Shown piece after piece: positions 22,031 to 32,474 of a stretch of 64,000 bases of DNA. The translations under genes and the position numbers were made by a program. The stretch covers positions 1-64,000 of the forward strand of contig JAAOOA010000632.1 of NCBI GenBank assembly GCA_012861695.1, given 5' to 3'. The notes beneath the pieces were generated by a model that saw only the letters and a list, made by a program, of their open reading frames with translations, was not told the DNA's origin and did not search any database. This stretch comes from Trematomus loennbergii (taxonomy: Eukaryota; Chordata; Actinopteri; Perciformes; Nototheniidae). Numbering within the stretch: position 1 is the stretch's first letter; each line of letters opens with the position of its first letter.

Positions 22031-22650
22031 TGAGTGTTTGTCATGTTTTGCTAAATCCTTGATATAATGCTGAAATGATTCTTATGTTTCTTTCCTGATA
22101 TGCTTTAGTTATAATTTGGATGATATTATTCAACTCCTTGGAAGAATCTGATCTGACTCCCCTCTTGTAACAGTCCCTTAGTTGAAGGTATCTATAGAAG
22201 TCATGTGTTCCCAATGTGTGTTTTCTTCTCAGATTATCAAAACCCTCCAGCCTATTTTGAATTGGAATCTGGTTTACTTCATTTTCCATATCCTTCCACT
22301 TTGCTCTAAACTCCGTTTCACAGCAACAGTAAATGGGTCTTAGCTGAGCAGCAGCAGTACTCCATCAATTTGAGCAAACCCATACCGCCTCTTTCTTTGG
22401 GTAGCTGGAGAGTTCTGGACCTAACTCTTGGCCTCTCCCCCCCCCCCAAACAGATCTGGATATCAGTCTGTCCCAATTTCTAAATGGACCTTGGGGGCCC
22501 TCTACTGGTGAAGATTGGAATAGATAGAGAAATCTAGGTAGAACATTTAGTTTAACGATTTGAATTCTTGAGTTTAGGTCGAGTGGTAAGGTAGACCACC
22601 TTGTTATATCTTTTTGTATTTCTTGGTTTGAATTGCCGTAATTCGCTCTT
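22031..22650 (-). mobile_element. L1-clade LINE ORF2 fragment, unit B
   Basis: The minus strand encodes, with frame breaks, the post-RT region of a fish L1-like ORF2. Pieces include LNSRIQIVKLNVLPRFLYLF, RNWDRLISRSVW, and HTLGTHDFYRYLQLRDCYKR followed by ISALYQGF. Relative to the unit C copy, an internal piece is deleted (junction near 22251). It lies upstream of the zinc-finger gene and is non-functional. Confidence 0.7.
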
Positions 22651-22789
22651 TACAAATCAGAGATGTTTTTAGCACAATGTACATTTTACATTTATATTTA
22701 ATTTAATATTCCATTCCTTACACACTTAATGGATATATATCCTGCTTTATATTTGGTAAATTGGTATTTCAAAATGTATATTTTCTTCT

Positions 22790-22945
22790 TCTTTAATGCT
22801 GTTTTATTTCAGTTTTGAGATGTTTACATTTTAGAAGTGTTTATTTCTACTCTTTTCATTTCTCTCATGTGCAATGCCTTGTCTTTTATGCTGCTGCAAC
22901 GCAATCATTTCCAGATTGGGATCAATAAAGTGCATCTCATCGTAT
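22790..22945 (+). repeat. LINE-type 3' tail, unit B
   Basis: Ends with cagattgggatcaataaagt, the stereotyped fish non-LTR 3' end. No attached RT frame. Repeated at 42540-42700 in unit C. Confidence 0.5.
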
Positions 22946-23047
22946 GCATTGGAAGCTATCTGTTAGCTGCGCATGCTAACAGGCTTCAGATAAACTCGTT
23001 GAGACTGTATTGTTATTATTATTATTATACATTTACATTTAACTTTT

Positions 23048-24029
23048 TTACAGAAGAAACAAACAGTGCCATCAAGGGGCGGAGCTACAGCAACACATGG
23101 GGGCAATACAAGCTGGAACATTCCCAACCCGGTGTCACGGCAAGACGTGAACATGTGACGATCTACCATGCTGGGAGACGTGAATATGTCACGGTTTCGT
23201 CCCTTCAAACGTGACAGTTACACGGTATTGTTAACATGGCCCAACCAGTGGAGAAATACCCGGAAGTGCCAAGCAAATGCTCTACCAAGACTATTGGTCG
23301 GTTTTTATTGTCAAAATTAGATGTTTTTAATTTATTTTTTAATCGTCACACTCGATTTCGCCGATTTTCTTGTTGCCCGAGCTGGTCGACACCTCTTTTA
23401 GCAGAAACAAAGGCTACATTAATGTATTAAATCGATGTTAATCCATGTGTGTGGAGCATAGACTGTGGGTGTTTCTCAATCGCGAGTAAAGCTGCTCCAG
23501 AGCCACTATTTCAAGCATGCTACGTCATCGAGTGCCGCCGAAGTACTGTTCCAATCTCCAGCATACTTGGAAATCTACCGAGCCCGGCGTACTCCGTTTG
23601 GAGAAATATCGATGCTGCACATGAGTAGGCTCCGCGGTCTTAAAATCCCCACAATGCTTTGCGCACAGACCAATTTCCCCAAATCTGTGACGGAAGATGT
23701 AAGGCGGGGCCTCTCATATGACGCACACCTGCACACTTGCTAGCGTGTTCCACTCTTTGTTTTCCGAATGCCAGGAAGTATTCTTGACTCGCTTCTGAAG
23801 CAAGATGCTCGGCAGACATGTGCTACCAAGCAAGCGTACTCGCGATTGAGAAACACCCACTGTCACGTTTGAAGAGACGAAACCGTGACATATTCACGTC
23901 TCCCAGCATGGTAGATCGTCACATGTTCACGTCTTGCCGTGATACCGGGTTGGGAATGTTCCAGCTTGTATTGCCCCCATGTGTTGCTGTAGCTCCGCCC
24001 CTTGATGGCACTGTTTGTTTCTTCTGTAA
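23048..24029. repeat. Large inverted repeat with 171-bp arms, unit B
   Basis: The left arm 23048-23218 and right arm 23859-24029 are near-perfect reverse complements. The right arm runs five bases into the solo LTR at 24025, which suggests the inverted copy was made after, or together with, LTR insertion. The spacer of about 640 bp holds a smaller foldback element. Unit A has a single arm only. Confidence 0.85.
23467..23858. mobile_element. Small foldback DNA element inside the inverted repeat
   Basis: Terminal inverted repeat gggtgtttctcaatcgcgag with its complement at the other end. The 5-mers actgt flank both sides and may be a target duplication. It carries no transposase. The copy in unit C is at about 43224-43615. 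Confidence 0.7.
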
Positions 24030-24328
24030 CGTTCGACAAAAGGGAGTCGGAAACAGGCTTCCAGTGATTGGGTTTAATAACTCCTTTGTTCGCTTACGGT
24101 TATAGTATACAGCTCAGGTTACAGGTTACAGGTTCATCATTACTCTCTACTCCACTCCCTAACTCACACACACAGCAGGGTCAACATCACGACTCCACAG
24201 CCCTCCCCCCTCTGCTCCCCCAACCACAGGCCCGCACACCGACCAGCAATACTGTGCAGCTCTGTGATTGGCAGAGAGACGGGGGACGCCTGAGTGACAC
24301 ACCCAGCACCCTATGCAGGGTCGCTACA
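24025..24328. mobile_element. Solo LTR, unit B
   Basis: A 304-bp block starting TGTAACGTTCG and ending GGTCGCTACA, flanked by cttc on both sides. Unit A has the uninterrupted site (tttcttccctgg near 9300). This is the remnant of LTR-LTR recombination. Family not assigned. Confidence 0.75.
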
Positions 24329-25073
24329 CTTCCCCTGGATCTCTATGAAGTTTATTAAAAACTACAACCCCCATGATGCATTAGCTGTTATCCTTCCTAA
24401 CAGAGACACACTTGTTGAGACTGTAAGAGTCAGAGAGACTTTTAAAACTCATGCAGAGTTAGGCTGTGGACAAACTGTCCAAAAATCAGCTCCTCTTTGT
24501 GGACGTTCGAGAAAGGAGTTTTTTTCGACCCCAGGGTTTCTGTTTACCCCCAGCTAACATGCTAACGGAGAGCCTGAAACACAACTTCCGGTGCTGGCCT
24601 TCACAATAAAACCCACGGTTTTCTCTCTTCACCTTTCTCTTCTTACATATTATATTACAGGAAGAGGGGGAATACTTATAATATAGATAAAGGTGTTTCA
24701 GGAGAAATAAACCGGGTTCTCTCCGCAGCTCCATGTCTGTGTATCTTAAAGGTTTAGGTATTGTCTAAGGGGAAATCATAGCCGCTTTTATTTTGAAGTC
24801 CCTGCACCGGAAGTGATGGTCCCGCTCTTTCTAACTTGGAACCAGATCGCGTCTCTTCTGGTTCTCTCTCTTACATCCATGGTTCTCTCTCGGTTTCCTG
24901 AGACAGTGTGTGTGAGCAGCTGATCCATCGTCTGTGTCTCTGGATGAACCTCTGACTTTGTGCTCTTTCTTCTGAAGCCTTTAGCTCGGACTCTAGAAGC
25001 TAGCTTAGCATGCTAGCTGGTAACACGCTAGCAACACAGAGTGAGAGAAACAGGAAGTGGTGATTTAGTAAAC

Positions 25074-25260
25074 ATGAGTGTTGTGCTGCTCTCGTTGGTG
25101 AAGCAGCGACTCACTGCGGCTGCTGAAGACATCTTTGTTCTGTTTGAAAGAACGATAGCAGAGTACGAGGAGGAACTGTCTCGTTCAAAACAGGAGAACG
25201 AGAGACACCGGAAACTACTGGACGCTGTTTTACAGCCTCAGCTTCAGATCCACAGAGCAG
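25074..25260 (+). CDS. Zinc-finger gene B, exon 1
   Basis: Same 62 codons as exon 1 of gene A with no amino-acid change, donor GT at 25261, followed by a split codon completed at 32475. The upstream gctagcttagcatgctagc block appears once here but is extended by an extra partial copy in A. The transcription start cannot be read from sequence. The identity of this exon across copies, while the introns differ, suggests constraint or gene conversion. Confidence 0.85.
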
Positions 25261-25926
25261 GTCTGTCCCTTTTTAAAGCTGTAATCTGTAACCACTATTT
25301 CCGTAAAAAAGCCTCGAACCTCGTGCGTCAATACATTTATTACAGAGGGCGTTGCCCGTACATTTTTGATTGGTTGAGACTAGTTTGGGAGGACCGTGTT
25401 TAGACTTTGGTGCACAGACTGACCCCTCGATTCCACCGGGGTTGCGGTCGAATAGTCCAAAAATCAGCTCCTAATTCTAACCCTATCGTCTATTCCCTTG
25501 ACCTCTGAGTGAAACGTCACGGGTTAGGGATAGTGGATAGGAGAATTCAAAGGACTTAGGAGAAGAGACTACTTTAGAGAATCCGACTGCACTTTCACTA
25601 TCCGACGTGTTTATGATGCGCCAGCGGACGTCATGAATGTGCGCCTGCTGCTGTGTGGAAACCAGCCGCGACGTTATGGGTGGGCCTACTGGGCCTAGGC
25701 CTAGGCCTCTCTCTGTCTCTGTCACTGGGCCCACCCATTCATTGATCAAAAATGACTGGGCGAAAATATAGTTTCCAACATTTTTATTTTTGATTATCAA
25801 AACTAACGATTACATAATAAAATAAGAGCAAACATGTGTTTCCCTTTAAAAAAACTTAGAAAATTAAAAGCAACATGAATTAATGTAATCAGGCAACGTA
25901 AAATGTGAATTTGGACCGATCTCATA

Positions 25927-26472
25927 GTGGAAGCGCGGGAGCAAACACATCGTAGAACGTCTCGCGGGCGCGCGCAGATGGAGGACAGTGGACTGGACAG
26001 ACACAAAAAATATACCGCACTCACTAACGATGTTCAGGTTTTCATTTTAAAGAGTAAGAAGAGTCATCCTCACAGCAGGTGCCGCCTTAGAGAGACGAGA
26101 GTGTGTTTAATGTTGTGCCCAGCTGAGCTCAGTCCCTCTGCGGGACGTAGCACCCGTTGCAGGATAACAGAAAATAGCATCCCAGTGCCGGACCTCTCAG
26201 CCATAGATGACCCGGCGGCTACACAGCCACATCTCTACCCTCAGACACTTTTCGGACAAAAGAAAAGGAGCTCTGCTGCCCACTGGTATGACAAGAACAC
26301 ATTCTTGGAGTATAGCATTAGCAAGGACAGTGTGTTTTGTAAAATGTGCCGGCATTTTAGTGAGAGAGGCGGGCCGGCGGAGAAGATACATTCAGTCGCC
26401 ATGGTTACAGGGACTGGAAACACATCGACTATGCTCTCAGTAAACACGAATGCAGCGCAGCTCATGCAATAG
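25927..26472 (+). pseudogene. hAT transposase N-terminus with TTF-type zinc finger, frameshifted
   Basis: Encodes a basic N-terminus, then LYPQTLFGQKKRSSAAHWYD and VFCKMCRHFSERG, a TTF-type zinc-finger domain of the ZMYM1-like/hAT kind. Relative to the unit C copy, one base is missing near 26370, so the second half of the domain is lost in this frame. No downstream catalytic domain was found before the minisatellite. The native start may be the ATG at 25978. Non-functional remnant. Confidence 0.7.
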
Positions 26473-26960
26473 CTATGGAGAGAAATACAAACTACTGACA
26501 GTGCGTGAAATCTGACCATGAACCATCCTCCATCAGCTACTCAACCCAGAGGGCCGACAGGGAGAGTCATTGAGAAAAATCGGGAACACGTAACGTTTTA
26601 CCGGACATAATTCTCACGTGTGCAAAGCAAGAGATTCCTCATTTCATATTGAGACTAAATATCTAGGGAAATGATTAAGAAACGTAGAGCTAAAATGTGG
26701 TGCCATTTGCAACTACCAGAGCGCACCCTGACGCGGCATTCTCCAGCCCAAATCAGCAAAGCTTATGAGTGTGAAGCAACAGTATCTGCTGCCCAGCTGC
26801 TTTAGTATGAAACGTATACTTCAGCTCATGAAAGCTCTGCAGTATCAGAAGGACGTAGCTAGTGATAAATCTGCAGCCTCTGAAAAGTGCCGCGTCAGAG
26901 AACCAGTGCCTTTTACGCACGGCCGCTCACTTCGCTATCCGCTAAAGGACAGCAGGCTGC

Positions 26961-27116
26961 GGTCTAACCACACAGACACACATCAGGGTCTAACCACACA
27001 GACACACATCAGGGTCTAACCACACAGACACACATCAGGGTCTAACCACACAGACACACATCAGGGTCTAACCACACAGACACACATCAGGGTCTAACCA
27101 CACAGACACACATCAG
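26961..27116. repeat. Minisatellite, six perfect 26-bp copies
   Basis: The unit ggtctaaccacacagacaca plus catcag is repeated exactly six times. The same count is present in unit C at 46730-46885. Confidence 0.97.
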
Positions 27117-27232
27117 GGTCATATTCTGCCGTTGTATGCTCTTTGTTTCTAAACGTATCAATGTATTGTGAACCAAAACTAAATAACATGCAGTATAACA
27201 TTTATTTTCACTCATTGCGGCGTGCCGCTTAA

Positions 27233-29119
27233 AGGGCCCATGTCATGGCCATTTCCACTGATCATAATTACATTGTTGAGGTATACTAAAATAGATTTAT
27301 ACTGTGCAATTTTCCAAACTCACATTGGTTTCGCATACAGCATCTCTGTCAAGCATGTGTATTCAGCAGTATTCACTTTCTCCACTAAACGCTTGTTGGA
27401 GCTCTAGCCCCCCCCTCCCTGTGAGCCTAGTGTGCTCCGATTGGTCAGCTCGGCCACTCGTTCTGATTAGTCAACCACCAGAGAGGCTGCGCCCATGTCT
27501 AACAGTGCTTTTCCCGGCTGCTCTCAGCGTAACATCAGTCTTATCATGGCGTCGGCACAGCCGTATATTTTATATACATATATATTTGTAACTGTTGTTA
27601 TAGAAGAGTGTGACGGCCCCAGGGCCTTTGTCTTACGATGGGTGGAGCTGAAGAGGCTAATCAGCACGATCACGGACACCTCCGGACACTACGGCCCCAG
27701 TCTCTCCAAAGCGGCTGCAGGAAGACTAACTGCGATCCTCTCAACCACCTATCTCTGCATTTACCACAATAAATGTGCCGTGGTTTTGTAAACTCGTGTA
27801 TGTCTCCTTGTCTTTGTGGCCTACGAGCCGCTCATAACAAAGAGTAAGTTATTTTTACCCGTTATAAACTACTACTGTTTGATGATAAATCAAATCATGG
27901 TTTGCTATATATGAATTCAGGGAAGAAAGGATAGGCCTACTAAGTATTTCCATTAAACTTTATTTTTAGAAATGTACAAAATGAACATAAATATACATAT
28001 ATACACGGTATATCATCCATTCCTCCTCCTCGCATCTTGCTGCGCACAGCGGTGCTGCGGTGCCTTTTAGCACGACGCCTCAGTAGTAGTAGAAGTGCCG
28101 CACGTCATGGATTGTCCGCCAGGATCTGGCTGGACGAAATCAAATGCAAATCACAAAATATTAGAGAAACTTAGTTGTTTTAGATTCGTTAGTAGTAGTT
28201 GTGTAATGAACAGCTTGCCTGCTAATATGCTAACCTAGCTTTGTTTACCTTGGTAGCTAACACGATATGAACGTTAGCTTGGAGGAAAGGCAACTATAAT
28301 GCAGTGTAATAAAACTACTATGAACAAAAGCTAGTGGTTCATATTAGGCTAGCAATAACGTGTTTATAATTGTAATCGTATACGGGTATTCTGCTACCAT
28401 ACAATGTAACTTGCATGAATACATTGTTTTGCGCTAGCATACAGCTAGCCTCGTTAGCTACATGCAGTATATGTACGGTCACAATGTACGGTAAATCACA
28501 GTACAGTATACTGTATGAGTATTCCGTGTGTGTGAATGCAGACATTCTCCTGCTATGAGATACATGTATGCAAGGCCATCTGCTGATATTAGAGTTGATA
28601 TATGGAAACTCTAGCAACTTAGTTAGCACAGTTAGCACTGTGTCAATGGCTTAGCAGTCCAACACAGTTTACACATTTAAACAGTCTTGTTTGATAAATA
28701 CACAAATAACAATGCAAACTTACAGGTTGTGTACCCAGATCTTCCCCTGCTCCAAACGGTCCAAACAAGCTGTGCATATCCGGCCTCAAACTGGGCAATG
28801 TTTTGGAAGCTTTCGTCTGTGAAATGCCGGTTCTTCGAACCTATGGAGGAGGAACACGCCGCTGCTGGTGTGGCCATAGCTCTTCGGGATTGGTCCATTT
28901 CGTTCCGGGTACCGCATGACATCAGGCGGTACCCGGAAGAATCAAATGGGCAGTGACGTATCTCCAACGAGGCGTTTTGGGGAGGTATTTTCTGTGTTAG
29001 AGTTTTACTCGCTACAGGGTGTACTTTGAGGGTTTTGACTCTGCACACCGTTTACATGCATAAAAACCTTCATAACACAAGGGGACGGGTAATAACCGGA
29101 AAAGCATGACATGGGAGCT
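27233..29119. mobile_element. TTAA-target DNA element nested in the hAT
   Basis: Flanked by TTAA (27229-27232 and 29120-29123). Terminal inverted repeat agggcccatgtcatg versus agctcccatgtcatg. TTAA targets are typical of piggyBac and Kolobok superfamilies, and no transposase was recognised to choose between them. Short ATG-plus-splice-donor segments face inward from both ends (27546 plus strand, 28877 minus strand). Confidence 0.8.
27609..27839. mobile_element. Solo LTR nested in the TTAA element
   Basis: A 231-bp block from TGTGACGGCC to CTCATAACA with perfect 5-bp duplications aagag (27604-27608, 27840-27844). An AATAAA lies inside near 27769. Shared with unit C at 47378-47609. No internal retrovirus-like genes remain. 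Confidence 0.85.
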
Positions 29120-29855
29120 TTAATCATTTAAATAATATTTAAGCTTCTCATAAGTGAAAATGTTTAAAAGAGAAGGGTTTTGAAAAAGTGTCTTTACTAT
29201 AGGAAATATGCATTACACAGTTGCCTACAATGATATGCAGGCATTTATTTTTATTACATTTTTGTTAACGAGAAACATCTATTAGAACAGGCCCAGCCGA
29301 AATTACATTGGCCCACCCACAATTGAAATCCTGGCGCCGCGGCTGGGGGAAACTACAGTTTTCTATACAGCGGACTACAACATGGATGTTTAATAAGAAC
29401 GAGGGACTACTGTAAACTCATCTAGAGACTCTGCACCGTGCTCTGATGCTGTTATGCTTTATGAACGGGGACAACAGAGAAACATATTCTTCATGACCAA
29501 AGTTGGAATTGAAATAAAAAAGGAAAGTGAAACTTATGCTCATCACCCTCTCCCTCCGGTCCACATTAATACAAATGATCCCAATACGTATGACTGTATG
29601 AAAAGATCTTAAATCAATACAAATGTATTTATTATAAACGTTAGTCCTTAACATCAATCACTGTGTATATCACCATTCAAACATCTTTTAAAAGTTGAAC
29701 AAACCCCACACAGCTCAGTAAAGACTGTGACATGTTGACTTTATTTGATAATTTCAGTAAAAACTAACATTCATATTTCTCTTTTTGATTATAATACTGA
29801 TGAACGTTCAAAACAAAGCACTTTGGCAACTTACCACATACGTTTTGAAAAGCTT

Positions 29856-30778
29856 AACCTGTTAAGACCGAGAGACCCCGGTACCGGGGCCCTCTCCCAA
29901 CATCTTGCAGGAAACAGTGTCTGAGGGCATGTTCATTTAATAAACTATGAATGTTTTATATCCATGTAACGGGAAGAAACTCATCTAACTGATCTTTTTT
30001 TTTTTTTTTTCAAAATAAAACTCACAATGCTAACACTGAGCCTCTGAATTAGCAACGAGCGAAAAATGCTAACAGATTACTGCACCGAAAATCACTCACA
30101 AAACCTTATTATTTATCTTTTCTCTACATCCAACACATCGATTCACATCGTGAGGTGACACAGAATCGATGGGTACCCTCATTATCACTCAATTATACGC
30201 AATCGCGACGTTATAAACAAAAACGGACATCAAAACAGGTGACGCTAGGTAGCTAAAAATGCTAATATTTTTACCTTGGCTCTGTAGTCTCTCCAAAGTG
30301 GTCTTCAATGGCATTAAAACGATAAAAACGCTGCTGAGGTTAATCCATAGGTTAATCCAATGTGTCTGTGTCCCTTTGAAATGATTTCTGATAATCCATA
30401 AGCATTAAAACTGCTTTTCCGTTTCCACATGTCAAAGCTAGAGATAGGTTCACTCTGATGCTAAACTGCATGCGCGAAGCCCCCACCTTTTCTTTTCACA
30501 ATGAGTGTGTGGGGGACTCCCCCTTCGATTCTATTGGCTCTAACGGTCAGAAAGAGGTGTCAACCATCAAAATCGAGCAAGGGGGGCCAGAGATATGGAA
30601 AATCCACCCAAATGACCCCAGAAGTGGTTTCTTTTTGCTAAATCTCTCTAAAAAGGTCAAATGTCACTTGTTTTGCATCAATCTTGATACAGGGTACTTA
30701 TTATATGTTGTACTTTGGATTCCTAAAGCTTTTAGTCTACCTTACCATCATCCAAGGGTAGTTTTCACTATAAGTAAA
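29856..30778. repeat. CCTGTT-family interspersed repeat, intron B
   Basis: Starts aacctgttaagaccgagaga followed by the palindrome ccccggtaccgggg, as in the other copies. The opposite terminus seen in the copies at 40150 and 57217 is missing. Contains a T-rich tract near 29996. Confidence 0.75.
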
Positions 30779-31122
30779 AAATACCAGAACACATGACACA
30801 ATTAATCTTTGTAATATATTGATGTTCTCTTGTTTAAATAATCATACCAGTATTTAATGTATGCTGATCACCTGGAATCCTGGAAAGCTTCCAGCATGGT
30901 ATATTTAATACTATTATTAAACATAAGCTGGTGATAGATGGATAAACCAGCCATCATGGCCAGCTAAAGTGTCCAAAACCCCTCTCCAGCCAACCATTCC
31001 AGCCTAATATCTACTGGCTGGTCAATTTACACCAGCTAAATATGAATTATAATCAAATGTATACCAGTCTGTGTTCTGTTGCCTGAGCCAAGTGTGCCTG
31101 CTACATTACGATGTATTATTAT

Positions 31123-31614
31123 TAGGGCTGTCAAGTTAACGCGTTAACGAAAAAAAAATTAACGCCACTAATTATTTTAACGCGATTAACGCATGTGTAT
31201 TTTTTGTCCTCGGCCGTCCCGTAGTTTCAGAGCGCAGCCCCGCTCCTGCCGCCCGCTTGTGGCAGACCACACTTCCACGCTCACCGGCAGGCCCGGACTG
31301 GCCATCGGGAGGACCGGGAGGGTGTGTGTATGTGTGGCGCGAGCGAGAGAGAGAGAACGCGCACACCTTACGTGTATTGTTGTTGTTAGCATCTGGTGCT
31401 AGCTAGCTGCGCTAACGGATATAAGGAGCTGTTTCAATGAAAACAGAGGAGCGACATTTTGCCGACAACTGCGCCGAGCACTTGACTTGATGCAGGTAGC
31501 CAGACAGTGGGACATTGTACGAAAAGTCAGCACACTCAGCACGGACAGTGCGCGCAACATGATTGCAGCGTCCAGGCAGCTCCCGCTGCCCCAACGATCC
31601 ATCACAGTGTCTGT

Positions 31615-31665
<51 letters not shown>

Positions 31666-31890
31666 ACACACACACACACACACACATTGTATTGTATGAG
31701 AGAGGTTCCAGGTTGTTGTGTTTAATATTCATGAGAATATTTGTCATTGTTCAAATGATAATAAACAAACATATAAAGCATATTTGTCCACTCATATGTT
31801 GATAAGAGTATTAAAAACTTGAAAAATATCCCTCTAAGGTACATTTAGAACAGATAGAAAATGTGCGATTAATTTGCGGTTAACTATGGA
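31123..31890 (+). mobile_element. hAT-derived fragment, intron B
   Basis: Orthologous to 12399-13170, with the same ttaacgcg terminus and the same degraded transposase remnant (STLSTDSARNMIAASRQLPL). Confidence 0.6.
31616..31686. repeat. (CA)n microsatellite, intron B
   Basis: A CA run with a single CC interruption near 31664. Its length and purity differ from A and C. Confidence 0.97.
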
Positions 31891-32474
31891 CATCATGCGC
31901 CGAAACTCGGTTCTCATCTGGAACCCTAGTCTTATGTAATATTCAATGCTTTGTTTTGTCTTTTCATTAGCTGTAAGCTGCAATCATCAAGATTAAAACG
32001 CTGGAAATAATCACTTTGTGTGTGATGAATCTATGTAATGTATGAGTTTAAACTTTATAAATTGAATTACTGATATAAACTCACTTTTCCATGATATCCA
32101 ATTTATTGAGATGCACCTGTATGAGTCCAAGTACAGGTTTAGCAAGGCGGTGAGAGATGCTAAACGATTACTCTGAGAAACTCCAACACCAGTTCTCAGC
32201 TAACGGCTCTGCAGACAGGTCACAAACTGTAAGGCTAAGGCCTCACACTCCGTGAACGGCCGACGCCTTGCTAAGCGGCAGTGAAACTACGTTTTAGATC
32301 AGCTACAGTACTAACTCACCTGTTGTCCTGAAACTCTCCAGGGCATCTGGAAAAAAGGTGTAATTGACAGACAATCGAGCCAACAGAAACACACAGTGGG
32401 CGGAACTTCGTGGTTAGATTTTAAATTCTAATACTCTAGAGTTTCTCTGAATATGTGTTTCCTGTTTCCTGCAG

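Larger units (their letters stand above)
25663..29345 (+). mobile_element. hAT transposon with nested insertions, intron B
   Basis: Ends cagccgcgacg and cgccgcggctg form an inverted repeat. Flanking 8-mers gtggaaac and ggggaaac match at 7 of 8 positions. Subterminal gggtgggcc and ggcccaccc also mirror each other. It contains a TTF-type zinc-finger transposase fragment, a 26-bp minisatellite, and a TTAA-target element with a solo LTR inside it. Present in C at the orthologous site, absent from A. Confidence 0.88.
25261..32474 (+). other. Intron 1 of zinc-finger gene B
   Basis: About 7.2 kb, roughly twice that of gene A. The extra length is the hAT at 25663-29345 with its nested cargo. The splice acceptor tttcctgcag is conserved. 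Confidence 0.8.

Noticed and set aside
26961..27116. CRISPR-like array
   Set aside because: The 26-bp units are directly adjacent with no spacers, in a eukaryotic transposon. It is an ordinary minisatellite.
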